This document shows, piece by piece, positions 47,861 to 59,397 of a stretch of DNA of 64,000 nt. Location of the stretch: positions 1,229,729 to 1,293,728 of the forward strand of contig JAJVDF010000378.1 in NCBI GenBank assembly GCA_022410635.1, read 5' to 3'. Source of the stretch: Tretioscincus oriximinensis (Eukaryota; Chordata; Lepidosauria; Squamata; Gymnophthalmidae). A program made the position numbers and the translations under genes. The notes under the pieces were generated by a model. That model saw only the letters and a program-made list of their open reading frames with translations, had not been told where the DNA came from and ran no database searches. Within the stretch, counting starts at the first letter, position 1, and the number at the start of each line of letters is the position of its first letter.

Positions 47861-48905
47861 TTAGCTTTTGTCAAAGATTTTGTCAGTGCCTCCAACAATG
47901 GCTCAGGCCCTTATTTTTTTATTTTATTACTAATGTATATAGTAAAGTTCTTCTTTTAGCCTAGCAACCTGACCGTTGTATTTTTGGGGATCACTGAGGT
48001 GCTTTGCTGTGAAGCTAAGAGGAGATCCCGCAAGTAGATTTTCCCCCTTACAGTAAACAAAACATTCCTTTGGTTAATAATACATTCTGATGCCACATTA
48101 GGGATTTCTTGAAAAACCTGGACCAGTGACATTCTACAAGAAAATCTTGTCCAGCTTTTCTGCACATGAAGCTTTGACACAACAAAGAGTATGTGAAGTC
48201 AAGACAATGCTGAATCAGTCTTTATGTAACTTCTCTGCAAGAGCAGAAAAAGCTAAAACTTCCAGGTGAGGATAGGAACATGACCCCTTTGTGGTCCCAA
48301 ACAGCACATGTCACTTCAGGCTCTGTATAAAAAATGCAGTTGCTGCTTTGTTTTCAGCATGCAGTTTGCCAGCATAGAACTCCCCAAGGGAAAGTCATGT
48401 AGTTTTGACTTCTGGGCAAAAACAAAAGAAAGCAACACGCAACCAGAAATACCTTGAAAACACCAGATGTTTGCCTGGACCACTTCACACACAAAAAAAA
48501 TCTGTCTTATTTTAAGGGGCTGTCTGTAGGCAGTGTATCACAGATGTGATTTGTACAGCAGGAACAGCTTTTTACATAATAACAATAAAAAAGAAAAATC
48601 TAGAACTAAAAATCATAGCATTTCCATTCATTCCTTTAGTTTCAAATGAACATGTGATTACAGCATGCTTAAAATATTCAGGACTTTATTTTTCTTATTT
48701 GTTTTCATTCACATTGAAACATTCACATTTTGTCAGCATAATCCTGATCATATTACGACTTTCATTTGTAACCAAAACTGTAGAGAACCTAGGGAATCCA
48801 TTTCAACACCCTGGTTTGGCTGTTTGGCTTTTGCCTCCATACTTCAGACACGGATGGCACGTAGTCCAGAAAATGAAAACATACCTTCTGCACTATGATC
48901 GAACT
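47861..48905. other. No recognised feature
   Basis: No gene signal. A 125-codon frame at 48546-48923 has no domain. Confidence 0.4.
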
Positions 48906-49234
48906 CAGGGGTCCTCAAACTAAGACCCGGGGGCCACATGCAGTTCGCCAAGGACATTTATCCGGCCCGCAACAGCACCGGCCGTTTCCCTCCCTCCTTT
49001 CTTTCCTGAGTTCCCTCTCTCTTTCCCTTCTTTCCTCCCCTCCTCCTCCTCTTCCTCCTCCCTTCCTCTCTCCAACCTTTTCAGCTGCGTCTAGGAGAGG
49101 AACTGGGATTCAGGTAAGATATGTGCAGTGTTCATAGGAATTTGTTCGTAGGTTTTTTTAAACAATAGTCCGGCCCTCCAACAGTCTGAGGGACAGTGAA
49201 CTGGCTCCCTGTTTAAAATGTTTGAAGACCCCTG
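48906..49234. mobile_element. hAT element resembling OC1 (OposCharlie1), non-autonomous
   Basis: Ends CAGGGGTCCTCAAACT and, reversed, CAGGGGTCTTCAAACA (14 of 16 identical). Inside the right end are CAGTTCACTGTCCCTCAGAC, TGTTGGAGGGCCGGACTATT and GTTTAAAAAAACCTACGAAC (minus-strand reading), which I recall as the OC1-type hAT sequence. The left end has GGACATTTATCCGGCCCGC. A pyrimidine tract fills 48985-49080. No matching 8-bp target duplication was found and there is no transposase. Confidence 0.6.
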
Positions 49235-49257
49235 ACCATGTCAATACATCAATAGCC

Positions 49258-49812
49258 AAGAATGATTAAGGGACTGGTGCACTTCCCTTATGAAGTCAGG
49301 CTGAAACGTCTGGGCCTCTTCAGCCTTGAAAGACAGTGATTGAGAAGTGATCTGATTGAAGTGTATAAAATCATGCACAGGATGGATAAGGTGAATAGAG
49401 AAAAAATATTGCACTACACTAGGACCAGGGGGCATTCTTTGAAACTGAGGGGCAGAAGAGTGAGGACAGATAAGGGAAAGTATCCCCCCCCCCCAAGATG
49501 GTAATCAGACTTTGGAATTTACTTGCAAAAGAGATGGTGGTAGCTAGCAGCCTAGATAGCTTTAAGAGAGGATTAGACAAGTTCATGGGCACCAAGGGTA
49601 TTAATAGCTACTAGGATGGATGTATTGATGGTGCCTCTGAGATGGAGCAACAGGCAGTATTCCTGAAATGCCTTTTGCAAGGCGTCGAGAACAGTTAAAG
49701 ATTTTGCCTTTTTCTGTTCCAGACTGCCCAGGTGCAATTGGTGGGCCTCTGTGAGACAGAATGCTGGACTAGATGGGCTCCGGCCTGATTCAGTAGGGCT
49801 TCTCTTATATTT
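49258..49812 (+). mobile_element. CR1/L3-like LINE 3' end, longest copy
   Basis: Begins within the reverse transcriptase C-terminus: RMIKGLVHFPYEVRLKRLGL and, after a frameshift, SDLIEVYKIMHRMDKVNR. It then runs through the region shared with 7665-8060: ACTAGGACCAGGGGGCATTC, AGGATTAGACAAGTTCATGG, GGACTAGATGGGCTCCGGCC. Ten or more C's near 49485 replace the T run of the other copy. 5'-truncated and inactive. Confidence 0.8.
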
Positions 49813-51125
49813 TAAGGGATCTTATTCTAAATCTAAGTCAGTGCAGAAAATATTGAAAAGCTTGCAGTACTCTAAAAGAAATTATCATCTGCTTTTCTAG
49901 CAAGGTAGAAAGTTTCATGAACTTCTTGTAGTCACTTAGTAGACTTCTAAAGCCATCCATGAAATAGAACTAATAGTGTGATATAATTAAAAGAATGACT
50001 TTAATTGCACAAAACATTTTTGATCTGCAGGGAATTCAAATACAATTCTGATAAATTGATTATCATGTGCTTGCTCCCTCTACACAAATCTGTCCCAAAG
50101 CCATCATTGGTGACCATTTTTGTAGGTAATACTATTTAAGAATATAATGCACAGAATTAGCCAATATTGTCCTTTCTTGATTTTTCCTGTAGAAGATAGC
50201 ATTTAAAAATATGCTGATGCTGCATCCAAAAGCAGTGTGGCTGCATTCACACCCTTTTAAAAATCCGTTCAAAGGTCTAATGTTACCATGAAGATAGTAA
50301 TGTTCCTATTCCATGTCTAATCCACACTGAAAACCAAATAATTCATTTGAAAGTGACTTTTGCATTGGCTGCTATGTCCCATTAATACTAGGAGGCTGAT
50401 TTCATGGAGAAAAGCCTCATTTTTAAACTTGGATGCATGCAAATTACACTACTGATCTTTGTAGCAAAATGGCCTAGAAGCATTCGTTACAAACTCCATA
50501 ACGTTTTGGGAGCCTAAAATCTGTTTCACTTCTGTGACTGACTGATGTCTGCTTTCCTTTTTTTTTTAACTAAGCAAGTATATAAAAACTTTTTAAAGTC
50601 AGAATTTAAATAGTTCCACAGTTTGAGTGCCATTGGGCTGGGTGGGGGGGAGTTTTCAAAGGCTGAATCTCTCTTGCCTTTCATACTTGTTTTCAGCAAG
50701 GAAAACAGCTTTTTTCCTTGGCCTTTTTATGTACAAGTGACTTTGTTACTACAAGAAAATGGCGTCTCCTGCTATCAAATCAGCAGAAAGGTACTAGGAT
50801 GACCATCCACATGCTGATGCAGGTTATAGCAAAACACAATGAAGTCTCTCTGAATCTGCGCTTGCAGTGGATGGTAATCTGACATATAATCCAGAAAAGA
50901 ACCTAATGCTGGAAGGACCTTATTTCCAATATTTTTTTATACAGGAAAAAAGCCTTTCGAAGAATATTCTGGATTGTTCCAGGGTTGAAAAATTTCTCAT
51001 GACCACTTTCATGTTGTGAAAAAGTTTTCATTTTTATCTCTATGGGTATTTTGGTTTCTTAGCCAATATCCTTACAGTTCGAAACAATAAAAAAGTATTT
51101 TACATTATTCTTGTTAGTGTTAGAT
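49813..51125. other. No firm feature
   Basis: 50790-50940 shares loose words (CCATCCACATGCTGATG..., CTAATGCTGGAAGGACC) with 4740-4885. No gene. Confidence 0.3.
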
Positions 51126-51682
51126 ATCCTCCAACTGTTTTTTTTTAAAAAAATAATTTTTATTGGTATATATGAATATGACATTATATGATTACACACA
51201 TATATATGTTGAAAACAACCATCATTCTTATATGTCATACTATAAAAGAAAAAACCTCCACCACACCACAATGTGCTCCCCTCCCCCCCTACTTGAGGAT
51301 ATCCAACTCAGTCTTAAGTAAATCTTTTCAAATCCAAAATCCAATATATTGTAAATGCCGTGGGTGAATACATCTTATGAAATATCACATAGGAAATGAA
51401 GGCCCTCCACTTTATATTCCATATTGTATGGGATACAATTCCCAATCTTTTTAACCTTCTTTCCCTTAAAAAATCAAAGAGTACAAATTCTGCCATATAA
51501 TCATACCAGGCTTCCCGGGTCCATTTATCTTTGTCTTTCCATCCTCTTGCTATCTGAATATGAGCTGCCCTTATCCCTTGCTTAAGTATATATAACTTAT
51601 CCCACCCTAATTGTCTTAAATTCTTATTTCCTATAAGGACCTCCTTCACCACAGGGATATTTACCTGGATCCTCCAACTGTT
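51126..51682 (-). mobile_element. Short L1 3' insertion with 14-bp target duplication
   Basis: The element is 51140-51668 on the minus strand, 529 bp. ATCCTCCAACTGTT flanks it exactly (51126-51139 and 51669-51682). Its A-rich 3' end faces left. It encodes the last about 110 residues of ORF2 (VNIPVVKEVLIGN to YWILDLKR), closely matching the L1 at 38209, and shares that copy's G run and 3' end, so both belong to one subfamily. An apparent start codon lies in flanking DNA and is not real. Confidence 0.9.
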
Positions 51683-52504
51683 GATAATAAAAAGCAAGTA
51701 TATTCTAGTGCCCTAGTATACATACATGTTTAAGTGGTCTAGCCACAACATAATCAATGAACAGTGAAAGATGTTAGCTTTTCAGCTGTCATGCACAGAA
51801 AAAATAGCCCATCAGTTTTAAATAGTGTCCACTTTGACACTACACCAAGTCCATAAATGGACAGCACTTGGCAACCTTTTCAGAACAGTCCCAGTCTCTT
51901 GAGTGCTTACAACAGCTGTGGAAAGCAACTCATGGACAAGGATGTTACAAAACATTGCAGTAAGAATCCTATCATATTGATTAACCTAGTTACTATCAGT
52001 GCCCATAATGTAAAGGTAATCATAGTGACATTGCCATAAAGATAACTTCATAAACCTCATTGCGTTAAAAGGGGGAAAATTTTGAGCTTATCCCTTCTAC
52101 ACAACTATTGCCCATTAGAGCTGACAGGACCAGCCAAAAGAATTATCTTCTGAATCGGCATAAGGCTTTCCCCACCCCTCCTGTTATTTTTTACTGCATC
52201 ACCAAAAAAAGCACCAAAATTCTCTGTTAAATATATAAATTAGAAAACTTGGTGCAACATTTGGCCAACTGAAATAGTCAAAACGTGCAGGAAGTTTTCA
52301 AAGTGTGCAGAACTCTTNATTGGTAATGCAAATGTGTAGCTGGGGAAGAAAGAATTCCAATGTTACTGTCACCTTGAAGTCTGCATTTGAACTCAGTATG
52401 AAGGCAGAACCTGCAGACAATCTCTGCCACTTTTATTATGTACATTGATTGATTGACTAGTGGAGTTAGACTCACTGCCAGTTTGCAATGCAGCAGGATG
52501 CTAG
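51683..52504. other. No recognised feature
   Basis: No gene signal. Confidence 0.4.
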
Positions 52505-52920
52505 CCATAAGTCCTTCCTCCTTTTTTTAACCTTCTGTTCCTCTTCTCATCTTTTTATTTTTCCTGTTCTGTTCTCATGTTCCTTTTGTCTCTTGGCAGT
52601 CCCTACCAGCCTCTCTGTGTTTCTGACTTTCTCCCATGCTCTGTCTACCTCCCTCCCAAGTATCCCATGTTTCTTCCTTCCCTTCCTTCTTCCTTCCATC
52701 CCCTCCTTCTTCCTTGCTTTTCCCTTCCCCTGTCATCCCTCCTGCTGCTTGTCCCTCATCCATCCCCTGTCCTCTGCCCCCCACTGTTTCCCATGTCCTC
52801 CTTCTGTCCTTATCCTCATCTACCTTCCCACTCCTCCTGACATCCTTCCTCTGTGTCCCTCCTTTCCCACCATATCTCCCATCATTCTTCTCTCCCCCTC
52901 CCATAACCTCCCTTCTTAAA
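52505..52920 (+). repeat. Polypyrimidine tract, about 400 bp
   Basis: Almost continuous C/T-rich text (CTTCCCTTCCTTCTTCCTTC, CCATCCCCTCCTTCTTCC) with a loose period around TCCCATGTCCTCCTTCTG. It opens long stop-poor frames on both strands (143, 142 and 109 codons) that have no domain and are not genes. Such tracts can form triplex structures in vitro. Confidence 0.8.
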
Positions 52921-55900
52921 GTTACTCACGTCCTCCCTCTGCCTTCTCTGCCTTGGGCTTCTGGCATTCTTCACTGCTGCTTCTCATGCCTTAGAACCAG
53001 CCACCATTTTGGGGGGCCAATGGTCTTTGTCTCTGCCATGTTTTTGTTCACTGGTGGGCCTTAAGGCTGTTTACAGCACTGCCCAAGGCAGGAGAAGGCA
53101 GGAGCAGTACCAAGAAGAGGAAGACTCCCAGCTAAGATGGTGGAATGGCAACAGCAGCGGTTGGTTGAGAAGGGTGGTAAGTGGTTGGCAGGGTGTATAC
53201 CATTTGCCAGCTTACGTGCCTTGAGTGTTCTGTCATGGTGTGCCTCAATTTATAGATGCCTTGGAGTAAGGAGGTAACAATTGTAGGNAGGCCTAAAGGC
53301 CTATGGCTCATGGCCTTTAGGTCTGGGCTCACTGGGTTTGTATGTAGGGGGAGGTTGGCCTTTCTATTAACAGGTTTGAAGAGTCTAGAAATTTCTGTTG
53401 CTAGGCAGACCTGCTCAATCTTATTGATTTAGATGATACTTAGATTTGCATTTTATCTCATGCTTTACTCTGTAATCTCAGAGAAGTTACAATTCAACCA
53501 CTGCAATGATAAAGTAACATTCATTTGAAATTGTATTCATGAATTGTGTTTGATAGGGTGGGAACTTCTTTCTCCAACCAAAGACTGGGTAAGGTTACCA
53601 TATGAAAAAAGATAAGGCAACAGCGACTTCAATAGTTCAAAAGAGAAAATGTAAGCAATTACTTGTGCTACAAACAACACTAGACAAAATTCTTTCTAAA
53701 TACATTTTTCATAAAATCATAACATTGAAAAAGACCTCCAGTTCAACTGCCTGCTCAGTGCAGGATTCACTAACTAAACCAGCCTTGAGAGATAACGGCC
53801 CAAGTTCTATTTGTGTCCAGTCTGACAAACAAGGATAACTAAGATGAGGTGAAGAAGCGGGGTTTTACCACACATTTAAAAGTATATAGATAGATGTACA
53901 CTGAAGTTTTCCTTCTTTTCTTCTGGTGGCATTTTTGTTTGATACAAATCCACACAGGGCTAGACAATCTTAACTCATTTCTACACACGCACCTTGCTTG
54001 GAGCAGTTTAGCTGTTCTGTTCCAGCCTGTCCTGTACAAGCACAGTTAATTCCACTCATATCTCAAGGTAGGGGAAACCATCCATTCCAGATGAATACAG
54101 GTAAGCAATGAATAGATACCACTGCTATTCTTGTCCACACAGCTGATTGTCCACCTGAGGCACTACATGATTCTGCTAGCAACTGTCCCATAATGTTACT
54201 CTTACATTATATCTGATGCTGTAGGGCATGCTGAACAGAGCTGCCTTCAAAAGTAGCATGCCTATCTCTATGCTGTTCTTCGAAGTTTGCAGATGGGACT
54301 ATGGCATTTTCTTGTACTGGACNAGGTATGGAAACATCAAAGGCCAGAACAAGATTGCTGTCGACTTCTTCAAACAGATTTATAACTAATCTAGAATAGG
54401 GATTTCTTGAAATGTTTCTGGGATGGGATGGTGCCAGTGAAGCTGTGTAAGCAGCGGCTTGGGCCATTCTATTTACTGAATGCAGAAATGGTATTACATG
54501 CTCATCATGTAATTAAATATGCTTATAAAAATTGGAAATGCAAAATGATCACTTTTCTGCCTCAACTCCTTTTTTGATGTTTGAAAAAAGAAGTCAGAGA
54601 GCAAAACAATTATTAGATTTTTTACCCCAAACATGGAATCAATGTACTTTGTACCTGAGTAATCAGTGGATATTTTCTTTCCTGCTCACATTGCTTTTAT
54701 TTACAGCCTAGACTATTAAATCTGAGAATGTCCTCAGGCTCTGAGATGCCTAATTACTCTTATAAAGGGAGGGAAATGTTCTTTGTGTTAGAAGGCTAGA
54801 GTACCCTGCATCATTAATGGCAAAAACCTGAAGGTGACCTTGAGAATCCTCCTCTCAAAGGGATCAGCAAAAGGAATTGGCAGCCAAACCCTCACCATTT
54901 GGCCGCACAGGTGCTGTTTATACTGCTGAATCCTTTGCCACTTTTGTGGCTTGCTCTTCTTCACATGGCAAGCCTGTGCATGTGCTCCGATGCAAGTGAA
55001 ATGTACTAAATCTGTCAGTGTCTGTCTCTGCCTGAACTGCAACTGCTGTCTCCTGGCAAATGCTGACACCCAATGCCTCAATGGAGGCCTCTATGAAGCT
55101 AGCACTTGTCTGCCCCAGCCAGCTCAGATTTCACGCATTGTTGTGATATGAGCAGACTCTCAGAGGAACGGCAAGAATTATTATATTCCTAGACATAGCA
55201 ATCTCTGTTGAGTACAGATCCCAGAGGATGAAAGATCTATAAAAGAATTAAGCAGCAAACTAGTCTGGATCTCCCTGTAAACAAGGTCATTCAGCAAAAT
55301 GGACTCCCTCTCAGGCCCTTTGCACACTGGTGTTTATTCCATTCCACTAATGGGCTTGTGTCATCCTGAAAAGGCATGCAGACAGCAGCCCTCTTAGATT
55401 CCCTTCCTGGAACAGAGTAAAGCCTAGTGCAGAAACCGATCTCCATATATTTCCAAGGAATTATGTGTTGGAAGGATTGGCTATAAATAAATAAGCAAGA
55501 GAGCCTATCTTGAGCTGTGCTTGTTGTGACTGATAATCCTCTTAAAAAGAAGCTGATTGAAACTACACAGCAATGCTGTACACAATATTTGTTGCTCAAT
55601 GCCTCCCTTTTTCTATAGCTATCAAGTGTGGGTTTTATCTATTTTTAAAGTCATCTTCTTTGCTGAGCCAAAGTAACACAGTTCCTCTGAGGCTACCAGG
55701 ACTTATAAAAAGGCACTTGATTGTTTTTCCTAGATTTTGCTCTCAATTTGTAAAATAGAATGGAAATAAAAATGAGAAAGGGAAGGCATAAACCCTGCAG
55801 ATTAACTTTGAGTTTGAGAATCTCCCTACCCACGCTTTTCAGCTTTATGCCTTAATGTTCCAGCACCAGTCAAGAGAAAGGATTATCTCTGTGAGATGTA

Positions 55901-56504
55901 TACATTAATTAAGATATACTGTAGATTCTTCATATGAAGCAAATTGCTTGTGGCTGCTGCCTGTGAGTACTTGCATCCTCAGGATGAAAGCCATGGCTGT
56001 AAAAAGACATTTTTGGAACGATAAGGAAAACCNATGGCAGCATCTCAGCAATGGGATGATTTCATATAACAAAGAAGGATAAGATGGCGGCAAACTGGGA
56101 GTCATCTATCTGTTTAAAAAGCAAAGGCAAACAGGAAATTCTAATGTCAGATATTAGCATTTCCTTTTTTGTGTGCCAAGAGACCTATAGCCTGAGGAAC
56201 AAAAAATTAACAAAAACATTTTACAGAACCTGGAGCAGCCTGGAACCTTAATGTCAGCATCCTTTCAGGCAGAAAAAGGGACCTGGTGGTAATGAACCAT
56301 GGTAATGATTATAATTTTCNTATAGTGTTTTACTAACAGGGCTGTATTTAGGCAAAATATAGATACTGAAAGATATTAATATTTTTATTCTTTTTATTCC
56401 TATAAAACCCAAAGTAGCTCAGGGAACAGGAGGAGTAAAATAAGTAAGTAAATAAATAAGTAAATTACAGCTCATGGGCATAATACAGCTTAAATCCAGC
56501 CCTT
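52921..56504. other. No supported gene
   Basis: Minus-strand open frames of 86 codons (54207-54467) and 97 codons (54788-55081) lie close together and are not low-complexity, but I recognise no domain or transposase motif. They may be chance. Confidence 0.3.
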
Positions 56505-56566
56505 TTATCATCATCATCGTCATCAACATCATCGTCATCGTCGTCATTGTCTTCTTCTTCTTCATA
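56505..56566 (+). repeat. CAT/CGT/CTT trinucleotide repeat
   Basis: TCATCATCATCGTCATCAAC grading into TTCTTCTTCTTC. Probably an A-rich or SINE tail that expanded. Confidence 0.8.
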
Positions 56567-56727
56567 GGAGTATGCCATCTACATGCTAGTGTAGGCTATG
56601 GCAGGCCACAAATGGGGTATTTTCAGATGATGCACACAGAAATATATCACATAGTCCTAGACAATTGGGAAGTGTTTGACTTGTGATTTTGTTATACGAA
56701 ATCCAGCATGTTAATCTTGTTTGCTGT

Positions 56728-56766
56728 GTATTATTATTGTTATTGTTGTTGTTATTGTTGTTGTTA
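56728..56766 (+). repeat. TTG/TTA trinucleotide repeat
   Basis: TATTATTATTGTTATTGTTG and on to GTTGTTGTTAAG. Confidence 0.85.
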
Positions 56767-57077
56767 AGAAAAATAATAACATGCTTTGGGAATAACACTA
56801 TGGTGAAACAAAATAAAATCAGTAGGAAATGTGATAATTAGGACAATGACTAAATCACACGATGAATAACTGAGAAATCTACTTGTTCTCTCCTAATTCA
56901 GAAATCCAAACATTTCTTTCATTCATGAGGGGTCAGAATGTGCTTTTAANCCACTGACTGTGCTGAAGAACTGNACTGAAAGCCAGGGGAAAGAATGGTT
57001 TGGAACTGGATTAAAAACCAGAAAAAATATTATTTTCATTGTTTATTAATTACACCAGTTCTTCGGGACTAAATATA

Positions 57078-57309
57078 CAGGGTGCTTCAAAAAATGTATA
57101 CACACTTTGAACTTCCATAGAAAATTTATTTACTGTTCTACAAAGTTAAATTTCAGGAAATTAGAAAGCTTAAAGTCCAATGTAAATAAAACGTAAAAAA
57201 CAAATGCTAATACTGTTCAAATCGGGAAATCCTGAAATTTAACTTTGTAGAACAGTAAAAAAAAAAAATGGAAGTTCAAAGTGTGTATACATTTTTTGAA
57301 GTGCCCTTG
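57078..57309. mobile_element. Tc1/mariner-type MITE
   Basis: 232 bp, ends CAGGGTGCTTCAAAAAATG and CATTTTTTGAAGTGCCCTTG, flanked by TA on each side (57076-57077 and 57310-57311). The inverted arms are about 80 bases and nearly identical through CACACTTTGAACTTCCAT and CTGTTCTACAAAGTTAAATT. TA target duplication and CAGGGTG-type ends fit mariner. No transposase frame. Confidence 0.85.
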
Positions 57310-57355
57310 TAGTTTAAAAATCACATGTGTGACCACAGTTCAGGTTTCATTTTAA

Positions 57356-57997
57356 AGCTCTAAGGCTACATTCCCACTCAGAGGAAAAGCAGGTGTGAAA
57401 GCTGTGTGGCTCTGAACCGGAAACACTTTTGTCATGCACCGAACACACAGACATGTGGTACCTGAGCAGGTTTCACTCAAAATACTGCTATAAGTGCAGC
57501 TTATTCATGTTAAGTGCATTCCAACTACAGTTTTGCCATGTGCTGTGACCTCCGATCGTATAGTGNGCTGTCTGATTGGAGGCCAGACAGTCCTTGGGGN
57601 CCATGGCAANGAGGGAGATCTCTTTGGATTTCCCTGTTGATTCTGATGCCTTCTGGTTCAACTTTCCCTGCTGCTTCTTCAGTGCAGGAACTTTAAACTC
57701 ATTTCAGAAGACAGTAGGAGCAAGGAAGAGCTTTACAAGGATCTTTCTTGCTATCAGGAGACAGAAGCTGACCCAAGGATTGCAATCCCTTCTTTTATGT
57801 AAGTGGAAACTTGCGTAAAACAGGTTTTGTTTTTTTTTTTAAAAAAGCCCCACTCAGCAAATCTCCACTCTTTCCCTGCCCTGTGCGCCCACTGAAATGG
57901 GGCCAAACTGCAACAGAGAGTGGGGGAAAACAGCAAAGCGGATCTAAATCTGCTTTACAGTTTTCCAATTCATTTTTTCTCTGTCAGTTGGANTGCA
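57356..57997. mobile_element. Possible DNA transposon with GGCTGCATTC-type ends
   Basis: CTAAGGCTACATTCCCACTC at 57360 mirrors TTAGGCTGCANTCCAACTGA (reverse of 57983-58002). The inside has no recognised coding part. The ends are short and only about 75% alike, so this is tentative. Confidence 0.3.
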
Positions 57998-58480
57998 GCC
58001 TAAGGAAACCTATAGAATATATATTTATTCAACTTTTCTTCTTATTTCTTGTTTTTCNTTCCTAAAGAAAGAAACCAGAAAGGCTACATTTCCCTAAAAC
58101 CTTCCTGCTAATTGGATTTCTTATCCAGACACAAGATTTCGTAGCCAACTATCTAAATGTTATTACAATAAAAAGTTTCCTGGTTATCCTTAAAAAGCTG
58201 CAGCTGTTCCAATCGTAATAACATGATCTGTAGCCCAGAACAGTGACCACTAGGGAAGCTTCTTCTGCAGTGTGTTGCTTTGTTATTGTCTGTGACTACT
58301 GGTGACCTGGTTCATTTCCAGGTCAACTACTTTGAGGGGGAAAAAACACACGCAGCAAGTATAATAAAAATAGAACTCCCACCTTGGTAACCAGAGAGTA
58401 TTGCAAAAATTTCCCCATGGGGAAAGATCCAAAGGTTCTTTGTATGTTACAAGCTGCATCTCCATTATGCAGTGAAAAGG
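57998..58480. other. No recognised feature
   Basis: No gene signal. Confidence 0.4.
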
Positions 58481-58487
58481 CCTTAAG

Positions 58488-58681
58488 TAGGCTGACCAGA
58501 TGACCCCTTTTGGGGTGGGTGGGTTGAAAACCCGTTTTGGGGGTGCCTCCCAGTTTTTTCTGAGGAAAATGTTTTCAAAAAAAGATTTTTTTAAGAAATT
58601 ATTTTTTCCTCAGAAAAAACCAGGAGGACTCCAAAAATGGGTTTTNAACCCCCCTCCATAAGGGGTCATCTGGTCAGTCTA
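58488..58681. mobile_element. hAT-like MITE (foldback), copy 2
   Basis: Starts TAGGCTGACCAGATGACCCC and ends GGGGTCATCTGGTCAGTCTA, with complementary arms through GGTTTTTTCTGAGG / CCTCAGAAAAAACC. The flanks CCTTAAG (58481-58487) and CTTTAAG (58682-58688) match at 6 of 7, same size as in copy 1 at 11758. Fewer mismatches between the arms than in copy 1. Confidence 0.7.
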
Positions 58682-58999
58682 CTTTAAGTGGACACTGAGG
58701 ATACCCATCCTCCACTGGGAGTATAGAAACTAGTCTCACTTTAGTTGCCTTTGCTGAGTAAATGGGGATGTATCCACAGTAAATGACACATCTGGTAAGT
58801 TTGCGCCTGAGAAAAAGAAATGATTTATATTGTTGCAGAGTCACAATGAATGGTCAGCTGTCTCAAGGCAGTGAGNCTGATCATGCTGTTCCCNGCCCAT
58901 TGCTCTGCTTGGCCGGCCGGTTGGTTGGCTGCTGCTGCTGTGTTTCTGGCATCTGCAGGGCCTAGAGAGGCAAATGGAGCAGGGTGCATTTTNAGTTGG
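58682..58999. other. No recognised feature
   Basis: No gene signal. Several Ns. Confidence 0.35.
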
Positions 59000-59135
59000 A
59001 TTGGGGTGGGGTGGAGTGTGTGGATGGATGGATGGGAAGGAAGAAGATGAGGAGGAAAAGAGAGGTGGGAAACAGAGGCACAGGGGGAGGGAAAGAGAGG
59101 GGGGAAACACTGAGGCACTGGGGGAGGGGGTAGAG
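59000..59135 (+). repeat. Purine-rich tract
   Basis: GGATGGATGGATGGGAAGGA and GAAGATGAGGAGGAAAAGAG. It explains the overlapping stop-poor frames on both strands at 58825-59180. Confidence 0.8.
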
Positions 59136-59324
59136 GAAACCTGGGTTCACAATTTTTGTTGGCTATCAGCTACTGTATAGAATAAATGTGCCATTTCNTT
59201 TCCACAAAGACCAGAAAAAAAGACCTTGGCCATTTTACAGTCCTTTCACAACTGTCCTGGAATGAAGCCATCCACATTTAGACAACTTGATTGACCTAAG
59301 ATTGTCTAGCCCATTGTAGATTTG

Positions 59325-59397
59325 TACCAACTGCATTGAACAGGGGTTGGCCTTGATGGCCCTGGAGGTCCCTTCCAACTCTATGATTNTATGATTC
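59325..59397 (+). mobile_element. CR1 3' end fragment
   Basis: TGGCCTTGATGGCCCTGGAG, GTCCCTTCCAACTCTATGAT and a second TATGATTC: the same 3' end as the CR1 at 30400-30471. About 70 bases only. Confidence 0.85.

Noticed and set aside
52488..53064. Long open frames (142-143 codons) on the plus strand and 109 codons on the minus strand
   Set aside because: They arise from the polypyrimidine tract; composition is P/S/L/F-rich and no domain is visible.
54207..55081. Two neighbouring minus-strand frames that look less low-complexity
   Set aside because: I could not match them to any transposase or host protein, and the stretch between them gives no continuous frame. A protein search against vertebrate and transposase databases would decide.
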